Positions 24,958 to 36,600 of a stretch of DNA of 54,366 nt are shown here, piece after piece (the first letter of the stretch is position 1; each line of letters starts with the position of its first letter). The notes under the pieces were generated by a model. The model was given only the letters and a program-made list of their open reading frames with translations. It searched no databases and was not told the DNA's origin. This DNA comes from Spirogloea muscicola (taxonomy: Eukaryota; Streptophyta; Zygnematophyceae; Spirogloeales; Spirogloeaceae): contig WELB01000195.1 of assembly GCA_009602725.1 (NCBI GenBank), positions 6,460 to 60,825 of the forward strand. The letters are read 5' to 3'. A program made the translations under genes and the position numbers.

Positions 24958-25515
24958 TTGGGCTGCCTTAGAACTGGTGAGGACCACGGGCCTTGGTCGA
25001 TGTCGTGCTTACGGAGGCGTATAGAGGTCCAGCATCGACACACATCGCTGGTTACGCAGTGGGCAGTGCAGAACAAAGAAAGCTGCAGCACTACTCCGAT
25101 TATCCCCAATGTGATCAGCTCCTGCCAGCGGCAGTCGACATCTTTGGCTGCTTAGGTCCTCGTATTATTACTCTCCTTCAAAACATAGCTAATCTAGGCT
25201 ACACACGACATGCAAATGTGTTCCCGGCTGAGATGGGCTTGCCAGCTGCATGTCTGTTGTTCTTGCAATGACGAAGTTTCGGCCTGTTTGCAGCTTGCTC
25301 AGGCTAATGCTTTGCACCAGAAAGCTGGGCGAGCTTCTAGTTGGTGGCAGAAGGGCTTCGTATCTGCCATCTTGTAATCAGGCATCGATTAGCGACCTTT
25401 ACGTATTGACCCGTGGTTACTGAGCGGGTCAATCTGCTGTAGGTTTATGTAGGTCTTTAGATGTGCTTGCCTTTGTACTTGGCCATTTGGCCTTCGTTTG
25501 TTTCAATACACGAGA
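24958..25515 (+). mobile_element. Retroelement 3' end, copy 3
   Basis: The coding remnant starts near the RALVDVVLTEAY segment and runs through YAVGSAEQRKLQHYSDYP and VDIFGCLGPR to DLYVLTRGY-stop at about 25424. It is degenerate in the last third. The 3' tail matches copies 1 and 2, and the hairpin at the stop codon (25405-25433) has nine perfect pairs. Confidence 0.8.
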
Positions 25516-25621
25516 TTTCCTTTCTTCTCCGTGGGCGAGCAATTTCTTTCACAACCACCAGTCAAACTGGAAGCGCTGTTCCTTCCAGAAAATGGAGTCT
25601 ACATGAATCGAAGCCCTATGC

Positions 25622-25820
25622 AAAGAAGAAGTGCTCGCCCATAGAGGAAAGGGGCTGGGAACGGCCAGCCCAAAAAGGATGAACAAATTTCGAAGGGGCT
25701 GGGGGATGCGCTATGCAAAGGAAGAAGAAGATAGTGCTCGCCCATTGAGAACAGGGGCTGGAAAAGCCAGCCCAAAACAAAATCAACCAAGGACGAGAAG
25801 GGGGCCAGGGGAAGCGCTAA
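25622..25820 (+). repeat. Two head-to-tail hairpin modules (SINE-like)
   Basis: Copies at about 25622-25716 and 25721-25820 have a spacing of 103 bases. The left hairpin keeps both GGGCTGG and CCAGCCC arms around a changed loop; the right one is the standard form. The right copy ends in GGGGCCAGGGGAAGCGCTAA. Confidence 0.85.
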
Positions 25821-25975
25821 GAAAGGGTGTTAAAGTGACAGTGTGATAATCGAAGCTCGCATCGAAAGAAACAGCTCTTTCAGTGTAGTAAGGCAACGGC
25901 CGTGAGAAAAATGAGCTCGTCCATAGAAGTGAGAGGCCAGCCCAACGTACAAGGTCGGACAGGACTCGGACCACC

Positions 25976-26085
25976 CAGTGGGAGACGAGTTTGTTCCACT
26001 GGCAGTCGACGTGCACGGAGCCTTCGGCACAAAATGGCTTGACTTGCTTCACCGCCTTGCGCGGCGTGCAGCGGCCCGCCGCCTC
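25976..26085 (+). mobile_element. Retroelement domain fragment, copy 4
   Basis: The short piece FVPLAVDVHGAFGTKWLDLL followed by HRLARRAAARR matches the middle of the domain in copy 5 (ALAIDVHGAFGSGWLDLL). It ends where copy 5 begins, so two copies are joined. Confidence 0.75.
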
Positions 26086-26090
26086 GGGCC

Positions 26091-26882
26091 GCCTTACATG
26101 CTCCGCTGTGCACACGGGGCGAGCGGACAGGTTCGCACGACCTCCTGCGAGACGCCATGCAGGGTGTGTTCCTGGAGGCCGGCTACAAGGTGGCAGTGGA
26201 GAACTCCACGATAACGCCCATCCTGCGGGGCGCCGATGGACAGCTTCACACCGGCCGCGCGGACCTCGTTGCCATCCCGCCCGGAGGAGGTCCGCGCATC
26301 ATCGCTGATGTGGTAACTGCCGATTGCGTTGATTCGGCCAACCCCGCGAAGTCCGCGACGCTCGTCGGGCACGCGGTCGCTCTGGCGGCTCGGAGTAAGG
26401 AGCGCAAGTACTCTGACCACCCTCCAGGCGATGCCTTCGCGGCACTGGCCATTGACGTACACGGGGCCTTTGGCAGTGGCTGGTTGGATCTCCTCCAGCG
26501 GCTTGCCCGGGAGGCCATCGAGCGGCGGCAGGGTTCGCCAGGCTTCAATGCTGCCGGCTCCCTCTCGCAGGTCTTTCGGATGAGGCTGGCGGTCTTGCTG
26601 CAGCGCTCTTTGGCTCATGCGGTCCACGCGCGGGCTGGCCGTGCTATGGCTGCTGCTTCCGGGTCTCGGCAAAGTGCCGCTTCTCCTGCTCCGAGTTACT
26701 CTGATCTGCTGTTGCACACACGTGGATACTGAGCAGCCATCTGCATCTCCCTCTGCACCGTCTTGCACTTTGTAGTGTAGTCCTTTTTCAGCACCTCTTT
26801 CTTTGGCTTTGAACATTGTCCATTCTTTTTGGGTTGGCTTTGCCAGCCCCTCTTCTCAAGGGGCGAGCACCTTCTTTCTAGC
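26091..26882 (+). mobile_element. Retroelement 3' end, copy 5 (longest open copy of the GC-rich subfamily)
   Basis: An open frame extends from before 26133 to 26732. It holds GSHDLLRDAMQGVFLEAGYK, RADLVAIPPGGGPRIIADVV, KYSDHP, IDVHGAFGSGWLDLLQRLAR, and an Ala/Arg-rich C-terminus ending LLHTRGY-stop. The D...(D/E)xV spacing with a downstream K-Y would fit a restriction-like nuclease fold, but that is inference. The tail (ACCGTCTTGCACTTTGTAG...) ends in a hairpin-module relative (about 26795-26882) with GGGTTGGCTTTGCCAGCCC. It differs from the LTRGY copies at 19, 25 and 47 kb in tail and GC content. Confidence 0.8.
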
Positions 26883-27185
26883 AGGGCGAGCAGCCCGGCT
26901 TCACCGTCGCCGGGTCCCTCGCTCAAGTCTTCCGAATTCGTTTGGCCATCTCGATGCAGCGGTCCCTTGCCTTCGCGGTTCACTTGCGCGCAGGCCGAGC
27001 TTTGGCGGCGGCCTCCGGCTTCCGTCAGGGCGACGTCTTTCCGCCAGCTAGCTACTCAGACTTGCATCTCCTGACTAAAGGTTACTGAGCGTTTCCCTGG
27101 CTGACGTCTTAGTCCTAGTCCTTCGTACTCCCGGCTCCTTCAGACCTTGTCCATTCCTTTGGGCTGGCCTTTCCCAGCCACCAGG
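26883..27185 (+). mobile_element. Retroelement 3' end, copy 6
   Basis: This codes for GFTVAGSLAQVFRIRLAISM and on to YSDLHLLTKGY-stop (27088), then a tail with CTGGCTGACGTCTTAG and a short hairpin-module end (GGCTGGCCTTTCCCAGCC). It begins exactly after the module at the end of copy 5, so elements are stacked. Confidence 0.75.
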
Positions 27186-27679
27186 CAATCTGGCCGCGCT
27201 TCCTGCTTTCGGTCGCAACGGTGGGGGCTCTCCAAACACCAACCCAACGCCACCAAACTCAACCGCCCGGACGACGACTGGAGTCCTGGCCACGGCGGTG
27301 CTGCAGGTCGCAAGTCCCGACGCCATCCGCGGGGGCGCCTCCCCGGGTCGCCGCTTGGCAACTGCTGGTCCCGCGACTCGCGCGCCCGGCGATGGCGATG
27401 ATGCCGGTGCCCGCCAGCGAGCTGTGCCAGGGGCGACTGGCGTGGCTGGCGGCCAGGACCGTTGTCGCGGCAAAGCGAAGCTCGGTGTAGTCACTGCTTG
27501 CAGGCGGGGCCCGCTCAATCGACTGCGATGGAGCGCGCGCCGACGCCTGCCTGGAAAGGCAGTCCGGCCGGCCCAACGATCATGCCGCAATTTTGACATG
27601 CAGGGCCTGCATTTGCGGCACATATCCCAGCCTGCGCTGCTGAGGGAGTTTTGCTACTGCGATGTGGCAAGTGCACCTC
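27186..27679. other. GC-rich region upstream of SABRE
   Basis: This is probably the promoter and 5' leader of the SABRE gene. Open frames are present on both strands but match nothing I recognise. Confidence 0.5.
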
Positions 27680-30600
27680 ATGGCGTCAAGCCCTGTCCAC
27701 CTTCTACTTCTCTTTCTGCTGCTGGCCATCGGCAGCTGGACGGCTGTGCGGTGAGCATGCTTCCACCCTCAAATCTTTGATGTCCACGCTGTGGAAAGCT
27801 GGAGTCAAGGAAGGCTGACAAGCCCGCATCTCCGCTTGGCAGTGCTTAATCACCTGCCGGCCGCTCAGAAGTAGCTGCCTGCCACCTTCGAGCGTTCCAG
27901 AGCCTCTGATAGCTGCTCCTTTTCTGCAATCAAGCTGATTATACACAAGTGACTGGCAGATTCATAGGGAAGGGGCTGGCTCTCCTGATCAGTGCGCTGA
28001 CAGGGAACAGCATACGCTGCCGATTTATAGGCCTTTTCCGCGTGAAGGACGTGACTGTTGTATTCAAGAAGGTAATACAGTTGCCATAATATTGTCACGC
28101 ATCTGATGGTGCTAAGGAGTGGCAAGTCCGCTGGATATGCCCCTCAGCTGAAAGCTATGTTGCTCCTTTTCTTTTGCAGGGCGCTATTGCTTCATTGTCG
28201 GTCAAGGAAGTGCGATTCAGCTTTGGTCATGACGTAAAGCCAATCTCTGGCAGCTGGACTCGTCCATCTAAGCTGTGCATGCATCTCCTGGAGGTTGACA
28301 TTGTTCTACAAGGCCCACGACCAACATCAACCAAGCAAAAGCATCAACAGATGAAGATCAGAACGCAGAACAAATCAGGTCGAGGAATATGGAGGCTTGT
28401 CAACTCTGTGGCACGAATATTCACCCTCAATGTGGCTGACATCACTCTGAGGAGCTTGCAGGTACAGCCTTTGCAAGCCTTTCCGTGCACTTGCAAGCCA
28501 TTCCTGTGGTGCTAAGAGTACATGGCTGTCCCTTATCCATGCGTATGCTGTTCATTTTAAAGAAGCTGGATGACAAGCTAATGTAGAAGATCTTCAAATA
28601 TAAAGCAATCACTTTGGATGCTGCTTTTGAGATTGTTATGGATCTTGCATAATATTGCAGACAGACACTCAATGACAATATTTGGTAGCAGGTGCCAGAC
28701 CTCTCATTGAGCTTACGGTCTCTATTCATTAGCGGCTACATAGAGGGAGGTGCCTCATACCTTGGTGTGCGAGCAGAGCTTGGGCGCTTCCGAGTGTCTG
28801 TCACAGAGAGCATAGAGAGCCGGTCTTCGCCTTTGCAGAGGACTCTTGGTCTGCTTTGGCGACCACCATCGCAAGCGGACTTTCATGTTATCAATGTTGT
28901 GCACTTGTTGACGGATTTCCGCTTCTTCCATCACAAGTACGTTCAAATTTACGTTGGTCCTGTTGCAGAAATTGCTTGGTGTAATGCAGAGCACCTCTAA
29001 TTTGCACTTGTCAAACAGATAAGAGACTTTTAGCTTGGAATCAAAATCTCAGTGGAAGTTCAGAATTCATGAGTGTGGTCCCTCCATGGGCTCACATGCT
29101 CTGCATCAAGTAGCTATACAAATTGAGTTTTCCAATTTCAGATTTCACCAATTGAGAATTTGCATCCTCTAGGGATGCAGGCATCCTCCTGCAGACGGTT
29201 GATGTTGAGTGCGGAGCCATTATTGTTCAAGCAACTGACAGACTCCTTGACATAGCTGTTAAAAGAGCTCCTAAGCCACCCATCCCTGAGTCGTCTATCA
29301 ATGACAGTCAACCCACTGAAGCTGGTCAGAGCAGAGCTAGACATCCGTTTCACTTGCCTGATCAGGTGGGCTTTAGTTCCACAACCCTAAGTATCTGACA
29401 CACAGACATGGACATGCCCTGATAAATATCACAAGCTTCATGCTTCATGCTTTGTGCTTCATGCTTGTGTGTAGTGCCAAGGTTGTTCTCTTAAACAGGA
29501 AGGATGACTTTTACCCTTTACCCTGCATTCATATCTGGTGCTTCAGCTCATTGGCTGAGTACATCCCTGAACTACTGACTGCTCAATGTGCAGGTCAAAG
29601 TCAAACTCCCAACAATCAAAATGCAATGTGAGCACAGACAAGCGGGTTTGTCAGCAACCTGCCTCTTGCTCATGGTTGAAATGCAGATGTGCTTAAGAAG
29701 CAGGCTAGGAGAAGATACTGTGGGCAATTTACAGTGGCCTGTACAGCTCAGCTGCAGCAGTTTCCAGGTCAAGAAGTGGTCCACCCAATCTTTATCCCGA
29801 ACTTTCGCTCCTTTGATGCTGCTTGCTGCTTGCGCTTGCCAATTGTTGTCTTCTAAGGTACTGGTTGTGTCTGAGGCTCGCGAAGCATGACTAATACCTG
29901 CTTTAAAGTTCCTGCAAATGATTCTTTGAGCAGATAACACATTCTGGGGTGGACAGTCCCCTCTGTAGTGCAAAGCTCACTCTGGAAGCTCTGATAAGCA
30001 ACTCAATAGAGGTAGTCTTTGCTCATCTCATACGGACATACTGCTGATAAGAATTACTATCAAAATTTTATCTCTTGTCATGTCTGCCACTAGGTGCAGT
30101 ATGAAGGCTATCTGTGCAGTATGAAGGCTATCACACCTAGTAGAGAAGTGCTGCCCACCCCTTTTAAGTGCTGCCCACCCCTTTTAAAAGAGCCAAATGT
30201 GACAATATTAGTATGTTCTGTCCAGAAAGGATTGCACCTCACAGCTCATCGTTATGCTACCGTCCTGCAAGATCGGACAACCAGGCATTTTTGCAGTGTC
30301 TGACGCAGATGTGGTACATCTGCAGGATGACATGATGAAGCTGCAAGTAGAAGCTAGCATTGAAGGACTGGGTGTTTGTGCACAAGTTGCTCACTTGGAG
30401 CCCTGGCTGAAGGTGATTGTGGATGAGTTGAGGGCAAGGCGAGCCACTATCACTGTCAAGGAGAATAGGACGCCAAAGTCAAGACAAACAATCGCAAGGA
30501 AACCATTCCTGTGGGACTGCACTCTGGTCTTACCTGGTGCAGTTGGTCAGGTGGTTGGCTGGAATGGTGGCTGTTTGTATATGGTGAGATCATGGATAGC

Positions 30601-33600
30601 CTCAACTGTAGTGTGCATGCAAGCTAGCCACATGGGTGCATATCGAGTGGCTTTATCCTTGCACATCGCAGAGAGTCCTCATAACAGGATGTCAGGCAGC
30701 ATAAGTGATAGATCATCTCTGTGCAGTCATTATGATGCTGAAAAGTTGATGACAATCGATTCAACAGTTTCCTGGAAGTGAATATCTGCTCACAACTTTA
30801 CAATCTGTCCCTTCACAGGCTACCTGGCAGAATACTCACCTCTATTTTGACTCACATGAAGCTGATGGAGCTACTTCATTCCAGCTCAACACTAGTGAAC
30901 TCACTCTGAAGACAGCTTGTTGCACGTGTAATCGGGAGTTGGGATCTGACGGATGTAGCTTGAAGCACGACAGACAGGGACTTGTAGAAGTGCTCAACTT
31001 GAAAAATCTGATCCTGCAGAAAGGGGCAAACAATGCTGAAGGCTTGGAGCTGGATGAGGGGCTCTCCCATGGGCAAACTACAGAGCTTAAAGTGGACAGT
31101 GCCGGACTATCTATATATGTAGACTTTGCAATTGTGAAATCCGTTGTGGAGTTGGTGACCTCATTGCACGTCTATCAGAAGAGCCATCTTCGGGGTCTAC
31201 ATAAAAAGGGGAGAGGGGTTTTGAAGACAGGTACCCATGGGCCAACTAAGAGCACCTCAAGTGCAGGCCTCCTCACAGTCCATATGAAGGTGATTGCTGT
31301 CCATGTCACTTGGCCTATAGAGAGGCCAGAAGCCCGCATACCAGATCCCAAGAAGGTCAATTTTGGAAGTATGGGCGGCGAGGTCCTCTTCACACACACC
31401 CCGGATGGCAAACCCCGAGTTGCTGTGATCAGCCTTGCCAATAAGAAGGGAATTGAGATGCCAAGCCTGAAGACCAAGCTCCTCATGCAGTGTGCAGAAA
31501 TCAAATATGAGCAAGGCCAAGGCGATGGTAGCAAGAGTTGCTGCATGCAATGCCTTCACACTTCCTATCAAGAATTTGATGTCAAGGAGCAGTTGCTGGA
31601 GGATGTATCCCTGCTGACTGTACAGAAGGCTGATATCGCATTCCACAAGCTGCATGAAGGGCAACAACCACCTGTAAACATCCTCATTGGTACAATTGGA
31701 CTTCAAGGTCGGTGGGAGCCTGATATGCACATTTTTTTCTACCAACTTCATCTTGACATCAAAGCTCTTCTGCAATACAGGAGGGCAAGGCTGGCTGAAA
31801 GTACCACAATGGCGCCCTATGCAGATATAGCAGCAGGAGACAGTGCCAGGGCATCAAGCAAGACAGGAACAGGTCAGATTGATGAAAACCTCCTTGGTGA
31901 ACATCTGGACATGCCTGCGACTGCAGCCTCACATAGCATTGACACAGAAGGTCATAGCCAAGCAAAGAAGGCCTTAGTAGTAGCAGTGGATCTGGAAGAG
32001 ACAGTCATTCAGGTTGCTGCAGGCGATGGAGTAGAGGTGGTGGTGACCATGCAGTCTACTTTCTCTGAGGATGCAAGAGTGGGACTTCTCTTGGAGGGGC
32101 TGCAGGTGTCCATCAATCGAGCAACACTCCTCTCCAGCAAAGTGCTGCAGATTTCCAAATTGCCTGCTACTCCGTCAAGTTGGTCTGGCTCTCCCTTGCC
32201 CCCTGGTTATCCATGTACAGGTGAAGGTCAAGGCTTTGCTGGAGAACATGCAGGACTTGAGCATGGAATGGCTGTATCAGATTACATCTTGCAAACCACA
32301 GGCTTGCGCTTTGTGATGCCGTGGCGATTGGAGTTGCGAGCAGTTGAGGACTCTGTGGAGGACATGTGGAGATGCCTCAAGATAGCAATGGCAGCGCAAA
32401 GACTAGCCAGGCCTTTGCCTGCTAAGAAGGCCAAAGATGCAGTGCATATTCTCAGTAGACAGCCAGTCAGGAAAGGCTCTTGGCGCATCAAGCTTCGGGA
32501 CCTTTCAATGGAGATTGAGGAGGAGCCAATTCAGGTGAGGAGCACCAGCATCATGGTTACTGTGCAATAGATAAGTGCAGTCGGGATCCAGCACCATCAG
32601 GCCTTTTACTTCTTGTCCGGCCTGACCTTAATCCAATGCCGCTGGTGACAGCTGCATTCACTGCTGTATAGATCCAGCACATATAGGTGTAATTCATGAT
32701 TAGTCATAACATTCATGGCAAATAAGATGTAGTTCTCACCTGCAGGGCTGGTTGGACCAACACAATCGACTCCTGAAGAAGGAGGTGCAGCAGCTGGTTG
32801 TGAGGGAAGCGCTCCTTGATGAGAGGACAAAAGAGTCTGGAAGTGGGCCACATGCAGGCAGCAGCAGCCCTGCAATTCTTGAGGTTGATGGGGTCAATAC
32901 GGACATCAAGCAGGATACATCTTATGCGCCTCACCTTCCTGTTAGCAGCAATGAGAGTGCATACAGAAACAGTGCTGCTGCAGTTGCCCAGGATATTGAT
33001 GCTCTACGCTACGTGACACCTGATGTACTAGATGAGCAGCAGCCGGATGTCCTGGGCAGCAAGTCATTGAGAGACGGCAATCACGAAAGCTCCAAGCTTT
33101 GGAAATCAGCATGGGAGACCCTTCATAAGCAGACTGCAGAAGCCTACAAGGCCCAGTGCGAGAAGCTGGTGACAGAAGCCTGCACTGGCGCCTGCACAGA
33201 TGGGTTCCAAGGTGGCTTCACCCCCAGCCATGACCGCCGAGCTTTGATGTGCCTAAGAGTAGCTGATTTGGATCTGGTCCTATCTCCTGTGAATGGGGGA
33301 AAGGATGAAATGATTGCGCGAGCTCTTGACTTAGACGAAGTGAAGGGGGGCCCACCAGTTCCGTTCTCGAGATTGATGGGTCGTCACGTTGATGGACACT
33401 TCGTGGGAGCTATGGTAAAACTCCGAGATTACACACTACCCATGTTCAGGGCTGAGAAAGGCTCAGTAAGAGGAACCTGCATTTTTGCTCAACAGGTGCG
33501 GTGTGCTTGCTGGCGGTTTCATGTCACTTTCATAATGTCTATTTGCTTGAGACTGCACACCTCGTGTCTACTCTGTCCCATATATCCTGGCTGTAGTGGC

Positions 33601-36600
33601 TGGTCAAGCGGGATATGTACCTTCTTGGCGATCTTCAAGTCTAATAAAGTAGGATGTCTATTTAGACTCAAGACCAAAACCTTTGATCCTCAGTTCTGTT
33701 CTGCCAGACCTGCTTACCTCATTCTCACATTGAGGTCCTTGGCCCTGCAATTCGACAGGCCACCATATACCAGCCACAAATTTTCCAGAATATTTTTCTA
33801 GGAAGGTGGTGGAGCATGCAGGTGCTCCGATCCATGAGCGGCACGACGCCTCCTCTTAAGTTCTACTCAGATTCCGCCTGGGATGTCAGCCATGGTGATA
33901 TTGCCTACAGCGTGGGATGGGAGCCTGCAATATACGGGGATGTGAGCTACGCCTTCACAGTAGCACTGAGGAAGGCGGATCTCAGTATGGCAACATCGGC
34001 CAGAGGACCTGAGGCAACAGGTGCAGATTCTTCTCAGCAGACGTTTCCTGCAAATAAGGAGCGCAGCTTGCCCTGGTGGGACTTAATGCGATACTACAGT
34101 CATACCAGGTGCTGGATATCAATTACCAACTTTGTATTTTACATGCCCTCTACTGCTGATCCATATGACGACGAAAATCACACATACATGTCGGCCTCGA
34201 ATTTTACCTTCTTTCAGCAGAAGGGGAGGATAGTGATGGATGCGGAGGATTATCACCTCTTGATATCACGTTCTGAAGGATTTGAAGACATTGCGCAGAA
34301 AAGTTGCAGAGAACCCTTCATATCATCGCCATTTATCCGTGTTGATATAACACTTGACTGGGATTGTGAACAGCCAGATGCTGGCATGCACTATTTGCAC
34401 GCACTTCCGACAGATGGGAAGATGAGGGACATGCTTTATGACCCTTTTAGATCTATTGGACTCGACTTAGGGTGGATATTTACGCTAAGGAAGGATGCCC
34501 TTCCTCCCATAGGAGGATATGCAGGGGCTTATTGGTCGCGCAGTGTGTCAGAGGTCGAAGATATGCAGACAGCTGACCTTCACAGTGCAGCTGGAGAAAG
34601 GTCGCCAACGCTTTATCTCAATGGGGCCAATTTGAAGTGGATGGTTGCTTGGTATAACCTCTTCTACTACTCCACAGGCAAGCTGCGCGGCTTTGCTCGC
34701 TGGCCAAAATTTGGAGTGCCAAGAAGGCCTAGGTCTGGCAATCTTGCGCTTAGTCAGACATTGTCAGAAATGCTTACCAGAATGGATATGGCTCCCTGTC
34801 AAATCTGCCAAGTACCCCAGGTTTGCTCCCGCTGCCCGATGTGCGCCTGCTACTCTGCCAGGCTTGATGGCTAGGCATTCTGCTCCAATTTGAATGTTGC
34901 TAGGTACATTGTGGCTGTCGACATAGATGACATTGAGGCTTGTCACTGAAACCTGTAGATCAGATCCTACAACTGCATGACATCAGGAGAATTGAGCTTT
35001 TTCTGTCTCTGTTTGATGTGCTAGAGCATGGGCGTGTGTGTGTGATTGGACCTAGCCTCTACTTTTAGTAAGTGTCTATGATGATTAAAAACTTGATGGG
35101 GTATTGGTGCCTGGTCATCTCTTGCAGGAGGAGGAAAATACAGAGGGCTTGTTATGGCATATGGAGTCTCTCAAGTACGACATTGTGTATAGTAGAAACC
35201 TCAGAAGAGACTGGGATGGGATTAGCAAGCGGCCTTCATTTGTTACAGTTCATCAAGGGTTGGACATCTGCAGGGTCAGAGTCAAAGTTGCTAAAGAGGT
35301 GCAGGCTGTGAGTGAGTATGCTGAAGATGGGGAGGGGTCAGTGAGTAGCAGCAGCTACCCCAACCTGAGTGAGCTGCAAATGCTCTTGGACCTACCAAGC
35401 GACTTTGATCTTGGTCCTGCGCCTAACCAGCATGGGGGTTTACAACCTTCAGATGGGTTCTTTTTAGCAACAGCAGACGACATAACTATAAAGAAACAGG
35501 CAATAAGTGCAGACCAGCAGCGGCTTCTCGCTCTCTGGGGGATAGGTCCAAAGCCCAGTGAAAAATGGACAGGCAAAGGGCAAGTCAGCAAGGAGCAAAC
35601 GCCTTCCATCCTCGGCCATCAAAGAGCAGCCAGCTTAGACACAAGTGACGAAGTTGTTGACAATGATGGCTTCCTGTCTGATGCAAGCGATGATGACGGC
35701 TTGACACTGCACCTTGCGGATAATTGTTGGCGGACACATCTGGTCGGTTTGAAGATTATCTGGACCGTCCCAAATCGAAATGCACTGTGGATCTGGTTGG
35801 GGGACATCAGCAAGGTCACCCCACACTCTTCTTTCAGCTCAATTTGTAGCAACTTGTCCACTTTGTCCACATCAAGGATGTAGCCAAGAGGAACTTGGCA
35901 CCATGCTCCATGCTTTGATCTGCAAGTTTGGCAAGTAGCTGTATGCCCTCTTTGACCAGATTTTGTGAGGTATGCAAAGTGAGAGCGAAATCTTGGAACA
36001 AGGTCGTTGGCTATGTTGAGAACGGGCCTTCTGTAGCCAGCTACCTTCTTTCACCTAATCAGGAGTGACTACGCATTTATACAGGCCTTTTCGAGAAAGA
36101 AGCCCTCTCCTTCACGACAATACACAGCTCGAAAGAAGAGGGAAGAGCAGCAACAGCTCGTCGAAGGGGGGATGGAAGCTCCTCCAAACGTGCCTGCTCT
36201 CACTGCAGGCACCAGTGTGCCACAGCGACCTGTCATTGATGGTCTGGCCGTTATTACTTGACTCCCATTCATTGGTTGCAAGCCCCATTATGCCAATCGT
36301 TCTTAGATTTAGAAGGTGTAGCACCAGCACGAGTCAATTCTGCTCAATAGGCAGTTGGGCAGTTGTGATGCCACTGTTATGCCGTGAGATTAATTGTACG
36401 TACTTACATCAGGCAACTCATCTGTATTTGTGTACTGCTGTATAGATGTTGAGAAAGCTGAAGATGATGAGGGGGTCATGAAGTTTATGATCAACATTGT
36501 TCAGCCGCAATTCAATCTCCAGTCGCCCAATGTCTATGTATTTCTCTATCCTGTGTACAAGATGTGCATGAGATGCATCACCAAGAAGTATCAAATGACA

